A stretch of 64,000 bases of DNA, taken from contig CAYMIX010000003.1 in the NCBI GenBank assembly GCA_964391185.1, positions 62,001 through 126,000 on the forward strand, read 5' to 3'. The stretch is from JAKQEM01 sp964391185. GTDB lineage: Bacteria; Patescibacteriota; Gracilibacteria; Peribacterales; Peribacteraceae. This document shows, in pieces, positions 8,185-15,274 of the stretch. The translations under genes were made by a program, and so were the position numbers. Within the stretch, counting starts at the first letter, position 1. Every line of letters begins with the position of its first letter. A model generated the notes under the pieces. It did not search any database and was not told the origin of the DNA. It was given only the letters and a program-made list of their open reading frames with translations.

Positions 8185-8571
8185 TTAGGAATGTGATTTC
8201 TGCCACTTGTCGTACACCCTTTCGACCATCTCAAGCAGAGATTTAATGGTCATGTCTTTTTTGACGAAATAGTCATCTGCGCCCAATTCCATTCCGCGCT
8301 GCTTCGAGCGCTCATCGGCAAAGTTCGTTAGCATCACCACAGGGAATGTTCGTGTTTCCTTTGGATATTTCTCCAAAACCTGGAAACCGTCCATTTTCGG
8401 CATGTGGATATCAAGAACGAGGACATCAGGGAAGCGGGCGTCGATTTCTTTTACCGCTTGCTCTCCATCTTCCACAGCGCGGATGGCGTAGCCCGCAACA
8501 GAGAACTTCTTTATATACAGATTGCGCAGCACAGCGTCGTCTTCTGCGATAAGGATGTCTGGTTTTGCCAT
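8185..8571 (-). CDS. single-domain response regulator (CheY-like)
   Basis: 128 residues, a stand-alone receiver domain. Acidic pocket Asp11/Asp12 (IAEDD), phosphoacceptor Asp54 in LVLDIHMPKMDG, conserved Thr in VVMLTN, and a Lys in FVKKD. There is no output domain. The start is ATG at 8571 because an extended -10 ends 9 nt upstream; earlier in-frame codons up to 8646 lie upstream of the promoter. Such proteins act by protein contact or as phosphorelay intermediates. The cognate kinase is not adjacent; the histidine kinase at 11202 pairs more naturally with the OmpR-type regulator. Confidence 0.93.
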   Translation of the reverse strand: MAKPDILIAEDDAVLRNLYIKKFSVAGYAIRAVEDGEQAVKEIDARFPDVLVLDIHMPKMDGFQVLEKYPKETRTFPVVMLTNFADERSKQRGMELGADDYFVKKDMTIKSLLEMVERVYDKWQKSHS

Positions 8572-8580
8572 ATACGTCTT

Positions 8581-8589
8581 AGTATAGCA
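8581..8589 (-). promoter_or_regulatory. extended -10 TGC-TATACT of CheY-like gene
   Basis: TATACT (8586-8581, minus strand) is preceded by TGC. It ends 9 nt before ATG 8571, predicting a leader of about 2 nt. This fixes the translation start of the gene. Confidence 0.65.
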
Positions 8590-8639
8590 CTCTTTGCTTA
8601 ATTCACATATAGATATTTTTACCATCCCTAAAATGGGTC

Positions 8640-8668
8640 TGGTCAATTGTGCTCATTTCTGCTACAAT
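8640..8668 (+). promoter_or_regulatory. promoter of DUF4215 repeat protein
   Basis: TGGTCA (8640-8645, 4/6 to the -35 consensus), 17-bp spacer, then TGC-TACAAT (-10 at 8663-8668, extended). The start codon ATG 8682 lies 13 nt after the -10. Confidence 0.6.
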
Positions 8669-8681
8669 AAAGAGAATATTT

Positions 8682-10433
8682 ATGAACAAACATTCTTCAT
8701 CATCCTTGATAGCTGGAGCACTTGTGCTCGTAAGCATGACGGCAGTTGCGTCGCTCTTCACCCAAGGAACAACGGGTGCCGTTGCGAGTGAATGTGTCGG
8801 CAAGCCTTACGGTACTGCAGGTTGTCCGCTGAAAGCATCATCAAGCAGTGTATCCACCCTTAGTTGTGGTAACGGATACGTTGACCCAGGTGAGGAATGC
8901 GACTTAGGACAAACAAAGAATGGATTCAGCAATTGTACAAAACAGTGCAAGTTGCTCTTTTGCGGTGATGGACTTATTTCTCCTGCAGTAAAAGAAGAGT
9001 GTGAACCAGAAAGTGAAGAAGTATACGCACTCGATCCTGCTACAGGGGAGCTTATTATAGAAGTACGCTACCTCGCCCCAACATGTGGCGCTATTTGTAC
9101 TGTTCCAACGTGTGATAATAAGGGTGAGTGTTCCGGTGGGTGTAAGCGTAATTTCCTTCCAGCATGTACGAATGCTGCCAGTAGCACGTCTGTAGCAACT
9201 GCACAGATACAGGCAGTTTCTTCGATATCTGCAATTACCACGGGAGCAATAGTGTCTTCTTCGGTGGGCTTGCCATCGCAGGTTATCGCTTGTGGTAATG
9301 GCAAGATAGATGGTGGTGAACAGTGCGATGATGGGAATATGATTAATGAAGATGCATGTGCGAATAATTGTCGTATCGCTGTCTGTGGTGACCAGATCTT
9401 GCAGATTTGGGAACAGTGCGATGATGGCAATCGTATCGATGCGGACGCATGCTCCAATACGTGTAAGTCTCCAGCTTGCGGTGATGGTGTCGTTCAGAAT
9501 GGTGAGGAATGTGATGACGGAAACCAAAGCAATCAGGATAGTTGTTCGAATGCTTGCAAACTCCCTCGCTGCGGCGACTTATTGATTCAGGCGGGCGAGA
9601 GCTGCGATGATGGAAACCTCGTCAATAGTGACGCGTGTTCAAACAGCTGCACAGCGCCACGTTGTGGAGATGCAATCGTGCAGACGGGTGAAGAATGTGA
9701 TGATGGAAATGCAGTGAATACAGACGCTTGTACGACACAGTGTGTCTTACCACGTTGTGGTGATGGCGTTATCCAACAGGCAGAAGAATGTGATGATGCA
9801 AACAAGGTAAATGCAGATGGGTGCAATAACCTCTGCAAACTTCCAATGTGCGGGAACGGTTTGCGTGAAGGTGATGAAATTTGTGACGACGGTAACCAGA
9901 GCAATAACGATGCTTGTTCCAATGAGTGTAAGCGCCCTGCATGTGGAGATGGATTCGTCCAGCCTGGTGAATTCTGCGATGATGGAAACCAGAATAACGA
10001 CGATAACTGCACAACGATGTGTCGTGTTCCTACCTGTGGAGATGGTTTGATCCATCCACGTGAAGCGTGTGACGATGGTCGTTTGAACTCAGACATCAAG
10101 CCAAATTCTTGCCGCATGAACTGTACTGCAGCACGTTGTGGAGACGCAGTTACAGACGAAGGTGAAGAATGTGATGGTGGTGAAGAATGCAGCCCAGAAT
10201 GTACGTTGCTTAAGTCTGCTGCACCAATCCTTGGCACTGATGAAGATGGTGGTGTATCCATGTGGATTTACCTCGCAGTCGTATTAGCAGCGGTTGGAAC
10301 TGTTGGCGTTCTTGCCTTCGTTCTCCGTAAGCAGCTCCATGGAGTAATAGCTCGCGTAGCCGGAGAAGGTGCCGCTGAAGCCCTTGATAATGTGCCTCTC
10401 GACCAAATCGAGATGCCATGGCAGAAGTGGTAA
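8682..10433 (+). CDS. surface protein of DUF4215 cysteine-rich repeats with C-terminal anchor
   Basis: 583 residues from ATG 8682, placed after the promoter. A signal peptide (residues about 1-34, ending AVAS) leads to twelve Cys-rich units of the DUF4215/Myxococcus Cys-rich repeat type. Nine of them are canonical, of the pattern CGDG...GEECDDGN...DACSNxC. Units 3 onward have an exact 31-residue (93-nt) period. A Ser/Thr-rich linker lies between units 2 and 3. Near the C-terminus is a membrane helix (WIYLAVVLAAVGTVGVLAF) and a short basic/acidic tail, so the repeats face outside. Each unit probably holds disulfides and the Asp-rich loop may bind Ca2+ (inference). Such proteins are thought to be adhesive or surface-exposed. 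It lies just upstream of a two-component system. Confidence 0.88.
   Translation: MNKHSSSSLIAGALVLVSMTAVASLFTQGTTGAVASECVGKPYGTAGCPLKASSSSVSTLSCGNGYVDPGEECDLGQTKNGFSNCTKQCKLLFCGDGLISPAVKEECEPESEEVYALDPATGELIIEVRYLAPTCGAICTVPTCDNKGECSGGCKRNFLPACTNAASSTSVATAQIQAVSSISAITTGAIVSSSVGLPSQVIACGNGKIDGGEQCDDGNMINEDACANNCRIAVCGDQILQIWEQCDDGNRIDADACSNTCKSPACGDGVVQNGEECDDGNQSNQDSCSNACKLPRCGDLLIQAGESCDDGNLVNSDACSNSCTAPRCGDAIVQTGEECDDGNAVNTDACTTQCVLPRCGDGVIQQAEECDDANKVNADGCNNLCKLPMCGNGLREGDEICDDGNQSNNDACSNECKRPACGDGFVQPGEFCDDGNQNNDDNCTTMCRVPTCGDGLIHPREACDDGRLNSDIKPNSCRMNCTAARCGDAVTDEGEECDGGEECSPECTLLKSAAPILGTDEDGGVSMWIYLAVVLAAVGTVGVLAFVLRKQLHGVIARVAGEGAAEALDNVPLDQIEMPWQKW
9291..10136 (+). repeat. 93-nt coding tandem repeats (DUF4215 units)
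   Basis: Repeat units starting with TGT/TGC-GGT recur at 9291, 9384, 9477 and so on with a strict 93-nt period, one unit per 31 codons. The GATGATGG-AA core of each unit is well conserved in DNA, so the array is prone to recombination and copy-number change. Confidence 0.85.
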
Positions 10434-10470
10434 CTTGACCGAAGAAACAAGATACAAATACGTGTCTTTG

Positions 10471-10504
10471 TCTTAATGACGTCTTAATGTGAACGGTTTA
10501 AAAT
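10471..10504 (+). promoter_or_regulatory. response-regulator box 1 plus -10 (autoregulation)
   Basis: TCTTAAT at 10471-10477 and again at 10482-10488, start-to-start 11 bp, as expected for OmpR/PhoB-family dimers binding one face of DNA. After exactly 10 bp comes TAAAAT (10499-10504, 5/6 to TATAAT), the position where an activator box replaces the -35. Same geometry at 12365 and 12621. Confidence 0.7.
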
Positions 10505-10511
10505 GCGCTTA

Positions 10512-11174
10512 ATGCATATATTGATCATCGAAGATCAGGAGAAATTGGCTGACAATATGAGGAAGTTTTTGGAACTCGAAAACTTTGCTGTGTCTGTTTC
10601 GCACGATGGGAAAGAAGGTTTCGAAAAAGCGATGACGCAGGAATTCGATGCATTGATTCTTGATGTTAATTTGCCCGGAATGGATGGGTATGTGATCTGT
10701 ACGATGCTCCGACAGCACAAGAAAAATATGCCAATCTTGATGCTCACTGCACGTACGAAACAACAGGAAATTATTCATGGTTTGAATATTGGTGCTGATG
10801 ATTACCTCACCAAGCCATTTGATTTGGAAGAGTTGCTCGCACGTATTCGCGCCCTGTTGCGTCGTGGCGAAAAAGAGAAACAGCCAATTCTCACGACGAA
10901 AAATATCGTGCTCGATACGAATACACGAGAAGTGAAGCGCAAAGATAAACGAGTAGAGCTCTCACCCAAAGAATATGCACTTGTGGAATTTCTCCTGCGA
11001 AATAAAGGAATCGTGCAAGATCGTCCGCGCATCCTCGAGCATGTCTGGGGCGGCAACGATGACCTGATGTTTTCGCAGACTGTGGACGTGCACGTTGCGT
11101 ACGTGCGGCGTAAGCTGGGGAAAGATGTGATTCAGACAGTCCCAGGGAAAGGATATTTGATTCCTCAGGATTGA
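10512..11174 (+). CDS. OmpR/PhoB-family response regulator
   Basis: 220 residues from ATG 10512 (MHILIIEDQEK). Residues 1-120 form a receiver domain with phosphoacceptor Asp51 (LILDVNLPGMDG), Thr in MLTAR and Lys in LTKPFD. Residues about 125-220 are a winged-helix DNA-binding domain (ELSPKEYALVEFLLRN, VDVHVAYVRRKLG, TVPGKGYLI). An in-frame ATG at 10503 overlaps the -10 hexamer and cannot be in the mRNA if that promoter is used. ATG 10512 lies 7 nt after the -10, giving a leaderless message. The kinase gene follows 27 nt later. Upstream TCTTAAT boxes suggest it controls itself. Confidence 0.95.
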   Translation: MHILIIEDQEKLADNMRKFLELENFAVSVSHDGKEGFEKAMTQEFDALILDVNLPGMDGYVICTMLRQHKKNMPILMLTARTKQQEIIHGLNIGADDYLTKPFDLEELLARIRALLRRGEKEKQPILTTKNIVLDTNTREVKRKDKRVELSPKEYALVEFLLRNKGIVQDRPRILEHVWGGNDDLMFSQTVDVHVAYVRRKLGKDVIQTVPGKGYLIPQD

Positions 11175-11201
11175 GATGACATCGTTCTTCTGCTTGCAGG
11201 T

Positions 11202-12362
11202 ATGACCATGTTCCGCACCATCAGCTACAAAATTGCATCGCAGTTCACACTGTTTGTGTTTTTGCTGTTCATGGTCAATGGTGCGTTATTTTTAGTGATT
11301 GATTACACAAGTGCACGCAGACAATCGCAGTCGCGCTTGCGGCAAACATTGCAATATATTGTCAGTCAGCCGGTGATGGTTCGTGGACAGCTTCCGCCAC
11401 CAATTCGCGAACGAGTACGCATTGTCGATAGTCAGTGGAACCCTGTATTTATCGGAGGCATTTTTAGCGATGTTCCAGTGGCTCCAGCGAATGGATTTTC
11501 GTTAGCGCTTATTGATGGCGAGCAATATGGAATTCTCACCGCGCCTGTCATGACCGATGATCGCATCGGCGGCTATATCCAAGTGGCGGATCTTCAACGT
11601 TTCCAAAGAGGAGATTTACCCCTTAGAGCAGCGATATATTTACTCGTGAGTGCGTTCATTAGTTTGCTGACGTATATCGTTGGATTGTTCTTTGCGCGTA
11701 CAAGCCTTCAGCCTGCTGACCGCATGATGCGGCAGCTCGAGCAGTTTACGCAGGATGCAAGCCATGAACTGAGAACGCCACTTGCAATGCTTAATTCTTC
11801 CTTAGATTTAGCACTCAAAAATCATCAATATAAAGAGGGGATCATCTCCGCCAAAGATGATGTGAAACAAGTGTCGTTACTGGTAGAAAAATTGCTAGAT
11901 CTCGCACGCCTGGATGCATGTACATTGCAGCAAGAACGTATCGATCTTTCGGGACTTGTATCACAGCTTGTTGAAAAGTATCAGCTTCTTGCTATTGAAA
12001 AGGGGATCACAATCAAAGCACATATTCTTGAAGGTATTTCGACATCGGGAGATGCAGCTTTAGTGCGGCAAGTGATAGGGAATCTTCTTTCGAATGCTAT
12101 TAAGTTTAATAAGCCCAAAGGAACGATTGATGTAACACTGCACAAGAAAACGCTTTCGATTGCCGATACGGGTATAGGAATCGATGCAACAGAATTACCT
12201 CGGGTATTTGATCGATTTTATCAAGGGGATACTTCCCGTGCCAAAGATGGTTTTGGACTGGGTTTGTCTCTCGTCAAGCGCATCATAGAGATGCATTACT
12301 GGAACATCGAAGTTCGCAGTACGAAGGGAAAAGGTACGACTTTCACTATCCATTTTGAATGA
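11202..12362 (+). CDS. sensor histidine kinase, partner of the OmpR-type regulator
   Basis: 386 residues. Two membrane helices (about 10-32 and 143-165) flank an extracytoplasmic sensor region of about 110 residues. The HisKA domain contains DASHELRTPLAML with phosphorylated His188. The HATPase domain shows the N box NLLSNAIKFN, G1 IADTGIGID, F box FDRFYQGD and G2 GFGLGLSLVKRI. No clear HAMP domain separates helix 2 from HisKA; the linker of about 20 residues is short. The gene is 27 nt after the regulator and probably co-transcribed. Signal unknown. A TCTTAAT double box begins 3 nt after the stop codon. Confidence 0.93.
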   Translation: MTMFRTISYKIASQFTLFVFLLFMVNGALFLVIDYTSARRQSQSRLRQTLQYIVSQPVMVRGQLPPPIRERVRIVDSQWNPVFIGGIFSDVPVAPANGFSLALIDGEQYGILTAPVMTDDRIGGYIQVADLQRFQRGDLPLRAAIYLLVSAFISLLTYIVGLFFARTSLQPADRMMRQLEQFTQDASHELRTPLAMLNSSLDLALKNHQYKEGIISAKDDVKQVSLLVEKLLDLARLDACTLQQERIDLSGLVSQLVEKYQLLAIEKGITIKAHILEGISTSGDAALVRQVIGNLLSNAIKFNKPKGTIDVTLHKKTLSIADTGIGIDATELPRVFDRFYQGDTSRAKDGFGLGLSLVKRIIEMHYWNIEVRSTKGKGTTFTIHFE

Positions 12363-12364
12363 TG

Positions 12365-12398
12365 TCTTAATCTGTTCTTAAGGTGAGCGATCTATGAT
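12365..12398 (+). promoter_or_regulatory. response-regulator box 2 plus -10
   Basis: TCTTAAT (12365-12371) and TCTTAAG (12376-12382) are 11 bp apart. A 10-bp gap leads to TATGAT (12393-12398), 5/6 to the -10 consensus. No convincing open reading frame begins downstream; the next structure is a two-hairpin segment. This points to a regulated non-coding transcript. Confidence 0.65.
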
Positions 12399-12403
12399 CG
12401 GAG

Positions 12404-12480
12404 CGCATCATTCGTGATGTCAAAACAGAATCAGATTGATCGAGAGAAGCTGGCTTGGGAGGGCAGCTTCTCTTATGTTA
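12404..12480 (+). ncRNA. candidate regulated small RNA with two hairpins
   Basis: Downstream of box 2 the predicted transcript (start about 12405) folds into CATCA-TTCG-TGATG (12406-12419), a 5-bp stem with a UUCG loop. A 10-bp perfect stem follows, AGAGAAGCTG (12443-12452) with CAGCTTCTCT (12464-12473). The second hairpin is followed by TATGTTAAAAAAATT, not a clean U-tract, so the 3' end is uncertain. It might instead be only the terminator region of the kinase operon. Confidence 0.4.
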
Positions 12481-12551
12481 AAAAAATTCCTTTGTTATCC
12501 GCTTGCCTATCTTGAACTGACTAAATTCATTCCTTTTTACCTATCCCCCCG

Positions 12552-12578
12552 ACCCCTTTCCTACACTAGGAAAGGGGT
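12552..12578. repeat. G/C hairpin repeat, solo copy 3
   Basis: ACCCCTTTCCTA (12552-12563), loop CAC, TAGGAAAGGGGT (12567-12578): a perfect 12-bp stem. With its preceding CCCCCCGA it resembles the right end of the DUF559 cassette (4278-4298), but no nuclease gene is present, so it is a solo or MITE-like copy. Confidence 0.7.
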
Positions 12579-12620
12579 GCACTGTTACATCTATTTATTG
12601 AGTGTTGTTTCATTAATAAA

Positions 12621-12665
12621 TCTTAATCTGGAGTTAACTCCGTCTTAATGAGCGTGTCATAGAGT
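12621..12665 (+). promoter_or_regulatory. response-regulator triple box 3 plus -10
   Basis: TCTTAAT (12621-12627), a degenerate AGTTAAC (12632-12638) and TCTTAAT (12643-12649) keep 11-bp periodicity. A 10-bp gap leads to TAGAGT (12660-12665, 4/6 to the -10 consensus). It lies upstream of the secreted protein gene at 12716, which is therefore a likely target of the adjacent two-component system. Confidence 0.65.
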
Positions 12666-12715
12666 ATGCGCATGGTTAACCAGTTCACTATTTTATTTTC
12701 TACCACTTACATTCC

Positions 12716-13366
12716 ATGCAGAAATTTTCTCTCGGCGTGGTCGCGGGCATGTCGTCACTCGCACTCGCCGTTCCCCTTCTTGCTCAAGTAGCAGGAGCCG
12801 CCACCAATGAAACTCTCGACACAACATCACCGGCAATTCCTTCTCAAGAATGTACGCAAGCAATGGCGGACTTGGAAACTGCCCACCTCGCCATCGTCGA
12901 TGAGCAGTTGGCAACTCGCAAAGCATCTATGCAAGCACACCGCGATGCGCTCGTGGCAGCCGCTCAGATTGAAGATGATGCGCAGCGTGCCGAAGCACTA
13001 AAAACAGCTCATGAAGCGTTGCGTGCAAGCGCGCCCGAGCAAAATGATGCAGTAACTGCCGCAATGGAAGCTGTGCGCGCTGCTTGCGGCGATACGTTTC
13101 ACTTCATGGGAGGTTTCGGTGGCCCAGGTTTCGGTGGTAAGCGTATGGAAAAACATGTCTTCATGAAAGGTAATCTCTCTGAAAAGCTTGGTATGACAGA
13201 AGAAGATTTCCAAGCGGCAATTGAATCTGGAAAAACAATTGAAGAGATTGCTGAAGAACAAGGAGTAGAACTTCCAGCACGACCAGAGCGTGGCTTTGGC
13301 CCAAAGGGAGGAATACGTCTCTTCGATCGTCCACTTGATGATCAGACGGAAGCAGTAGAGGACTAA
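12716..13366 (+). CDS. secreted Ala/Glu-rich helical protein, probable target of the two-component system
   Basis: 216 residues. A signal peptide of about 28 residues (ends VAGAA) leads to a helical Ala/Glu-rich domain (about 40-125) with two cysteines (ECTQAM and AACGD) that could form a disulfide. A Gly/Phe-rich segment (GGFGGPGFGG) follows, then a region with LGMTEEDFQAAIESGKTIEE that resembles helix-turn modules of other secreted envelope-stress proteins. Size and helical nature recall Spy/CpxP-like periplasmic proteins, but the LTxxQ motifs are not seen, so no family is assigned. Preceded by the triple TCTTAAT promoter, so it is probably an effector of the regulator at 10512. A strong bidirectional terminator follows. 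Confidence 0.75.
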   Translation: MQKFSLGVVAGMSSLALAVPLLAQVAGAATNETLDTTSPAIPSQECTQAMADLETAHLAIVDEQLATRKASMQAHRDALVAAAQIEDDAQRAEALKTAHEALRASAPEQNDAVTAAMEAVRAACGDTFHFMGGFGGPGFGGKRMEKHVFMKGNLSEKLGMTEEDFQAAIESGKTIEEIAEEQGVELPARPERGFGPKGGIRLFDRPLDDQTEAVED

Positions 13367-13380
13367 GAGTTGTTCTTCAC

Positions 13381-13413
13381 AAAAAGAAGCCGCGCGTAAG
13401 CGGCTTCTTTTTT
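13381..13413. terminator. bidirectional intrinsic terminator
   Basis: GAAGCCGC (13386-13393), loop GCGTAA, GCGGCTTC (13400-13407), flanked by an A-run at 13381-13385 and a T-run at 13408-13413. It therefore terminates both the plus-strand secreted protein gene and the minus-strand rpsB-tsf operon. Confidence 0.92.
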
Positions 13414-13434
13414 ATAATCGAATGATAGAAGATA

Positions 13435-14208
13435 TTATGCGACTGAGATGCGAACGTATGTCGTGATCTTGCCAGCACCAAGGTGCTGCTCGACCGTCTT
13501 ACTTGGGTCTTTAACGAAACCTTGCTTCGTGATCGCGTTCTCTTCACGAAATTTCTTTTCCTTACCCATCATGATTTTATCGAACATCGCTTCTGGCTTA
13601 CCTTCTTTCCTGAGTTGTTCGCGCCAGATTTCCTTCTCAGCTTCGAGAATGTCTGTGCCAACTTCTTCGGGGTGCGTATAGCGCGGGTTGAGAGCGGCTG
13701 CGTGCATTGCGATGTCCCGGGCGACCTCCTTCGAGGAGCCTTCAAGTCCGATGATCACGCCGATCTTGCGGTTGCTGTGGAGATAGCTTCCAATCACCGG
13801 TGCTTCAACAACGTGCATGTCTTCTGCAGTGATATTTTCGCCGAGCTTCTGGACGAGTTCTGGGACAAGTTCGCCAGCCACCTTCTTCGCTTCATCCATG
13901 CCGCCGGAGAACAAGGCATCAACGATGCTCTGGCCCGTGCCCTGGAAGTTGTCGTCGCGGGCGACGAAGTCTGTCTCGCAACGGAGAACAAACATTGCTG
14001 TCTTTGTGTCACTTTCCTTGAGGAAGACGAGGCCTTCAGCTTGTGCACGGTCAGCTTTTTTAGCTGCCTGAGCGATACCGCGCTTGCGGAGAATTTCGAT
14101 TGCCTTTTCCTCGTTGCCGCCTGCTTCTTCAAGTGCATCCTTAACTGCAGAGATGGAGACGCCTGTGCGTGAGCGGAGAGATTGGATGGCTGCTGCGGAG
14201 ATATTCAT
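13435..14208 (-). CDS. tsf: elongation factor Ts
   Basis: 257 residues. The N-terminal UBA-like domain contains SLRSRTGVSISAVKDALEEA with the TG..-..K.AL pattern. The core carries FVLRCETDFVARDDNF, the TDFVA motif that contacts EF-Tu, and IAMHAAALNPRY in the second half. The C-terminal coiled-coil region ends EQHLGAGKITTYVRISVA. EF-Ts exchanges GDP for GTP on EF-Tu. It follows rpsB by 38 nt in the classic rpsB-tsf operon and ends before the bidirectional terminator. Confidence 0.97.
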   Translation of the reverse strand: MNISAAAIQSLRSRTGVSISAVKDALEEAGGNEEKAIEILRKRGIAQAAKKADRAQAEGLVFLKESDTKTAMFVLRCETDFVARDDNFQGTGQSIVDALFSGGMDEAKKVAGELVPELVQKLGENITAEDMHVVEAPVIGSYLHSNRKIGVIIGLEGSSKEVARDIAMHAAALNPRYTHPEEVGTDILEAEKEIWREQLRKEGKPEAMFDKIMMGKEKKFREENAITKQGFVKDPSKTVEQHLGAGKITTYVRISVA

Positions 14209-14246
14209 AGTAGTGAGGTAGTAGGAATACGGGTAAGTGTATCAGA

Positions 14247-14993
14247 TTAGTAGGAACCTGCGATAACGGTGCGTTCCTGTGGCTCGTTCTTAGCCGATTG
14301 TTCAGCCTGCTTCTTGGAACGAACGCCGACGAGTTCGCCAGCAATCGTATCGAGGAGAATCTGAATGGAGCGAACGGCGTCATCATTTGCAGGGATGCAA
14401 ATGGTGAACTCATCTGGGTCAGCGTTGCTGTCGCAAATACCGTAGACAGGAATGCTAAGCTTCTTTGCTTCGAGCACTGCGACGTGGTCGCGCACTGCGT
14501 CAACAACGAAGAGTGCATCAGGCAAGCCGGACATTGTTGCTACACCGGAGAGAGCGGCATCAAGCTTTGTGAGCTCTTTGCGCAACTGTGTCTGCTCTTT
14601 CTTCGTGTACTTTTCTACTTCTCCTGTCTGGAATGAACGGCGGAGGTCCAAGTAGAACTGAAGACGGCGCTTGATTGTAGGCCAGTTTGTCAAAAGTCCT
14701 GGAATCCACTTCTTCGTCACAATTGGTTGGTTGAGCTGCTTACCCATGTCTTCAATCAGTGGAATGCTCTGCTGCTTTGTGGATACAAAGAGGATTGTCT
14801 TACCTTCTGCCTGCAATGCCTTGAGAGCATCGATGACACTGATGAGACCAGTGCGAGTCTTTTCAAGATCGAAAATGTGGATCCCCTTACGAGAACCGTA
14901 GAGGTATGGAGCGATCTTTGGATCCCACTTCTGCTTTGGGTGACCAAAGTGACAAGCGTGATCGAGAAGTTCTTTTTCGGATGGGATTGGCAT
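14247..14993 (-). CDS. rpsB: ribosomal protein uS2
   Basis: 248 residues from ATG 14993 (MPIPSEKELLDHACHFGHPK); an in-frame extension to 15068 is not conserved. The family signature HFGHPKQKWDPKIAPYLYGS is present, as are RKGIHIFDLEKT, FVSTKQQ and PDALFVVDAVRD, followed by PVYGICDSNADPDEFTICIPANDDA. uS2 binds the 30S head-body junction. The operon with tsf is standard. A structured region precedes it and may be its autogenous control leader. Confidence 0.97.
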   Translation of the reverse strand: MPIPSEKELLDHACHFGHPKQKWDPKIAPYLYGSRKGIHIFDLEKTRTGLISVIDALKALQAEGKTILFVSTKQQSIPLIEDMGKQLNQPIVTKKWIPGLLTNWPTIKRRLQFYLDLRRSFQTGEVEKYTKKEQTQLRKELTKLDAALSGVATMSGLPDALFVVDAVRDHVAVLEAKKLSIPVYGICDSNADPDEFTICIPANDDAVRSIQILLDTIAGELVGVRSKKQAEQSAKNEPQERTVIAGSY

Positions 14994-15071
14994 AACGATA
15001 CGGGGTAAGGAGGGTAATGGGGATAAGGAGAGTTTGAGATGTGCCATAGCACATAGCCCAAAGCTCATAGC

Positions 15072-15079
15072 GTTATAAC
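15072..15079. promoter_or_regulatory. symmetrical -10 (GTTATAAC) upstream of rpsB
   Basis: The palindrome CGTTATAACG (15071-15080) contains TATAAC on both strands. It could start rpsB transcription on the minus strand (leader about 70 nt) and a divergent plus-strand RNA. No -35 is evident for either direction. Confidence 0.35.
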
Positions 15080-15084
15080 GGTGG

Positions 15085-15225
15085 AAACATCCTTGGGGAC
15101 TTGCTATGCACCCGAATCCGCCGAGGCGGTGAGTGGTTCATAGCTACCTAGTAGCGTCTTCTCGCCAGATGCGGAGGATTTCCCGTGAGGGACCAGGACC
15201 GCAGCGATCGGCTACTAGTGGAATG
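15085..15225. ncRNA. structured RNA: rpsB leader or divergent ncRNA
   Basis: Two adjacent long-range stems: GCTATG (15103-15108) with CATAGC (15139-15144) around an inner CCGC/GCGG hairpin, and CTAGTAGC (15148-15155) with GCTACTAG (15211-15218) around an arm closed by GCGG/CCGC with apex TCCC-GTGA-GGGA (15181-15192). Read on the plus strand the apex is a GNRA tetraloop, favouring a plus-strand RNA. However, a minus-strand TATAGT (15236-15231) would start a transcript right at the outer stem, favouring an rpsB 5' leader. No known RNA family was recognised and strand is left open. Confidence 0.45.
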
Positions 15226-15274
15226 TGGAGACTATACTGATGGAAAGCGAACGTGGCAAGAGTGGTCAAAACGA

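Noticed and set aside
9291..10136. Evenly spaced repeats considered as a CRISPR array
   Set aside because: Repeats and intervals are one continuous reading frame of Cys-rich units; spacing is 93 nt and no cas genes are present.
8904..10261. Several long minus-strand frames opposite the DUF4215 gene
   Set aside because: Open only because the repeated codons lack stops on the other strand; no homology and no promoter.
12436..12648. 70-codon plus-strand frame between kinase and secreted protein
   Set aside because: It runs through the long stem (12443-12473), the G/C hairpin (12552-12578) and a regulator box, and its composition is not protein-like.
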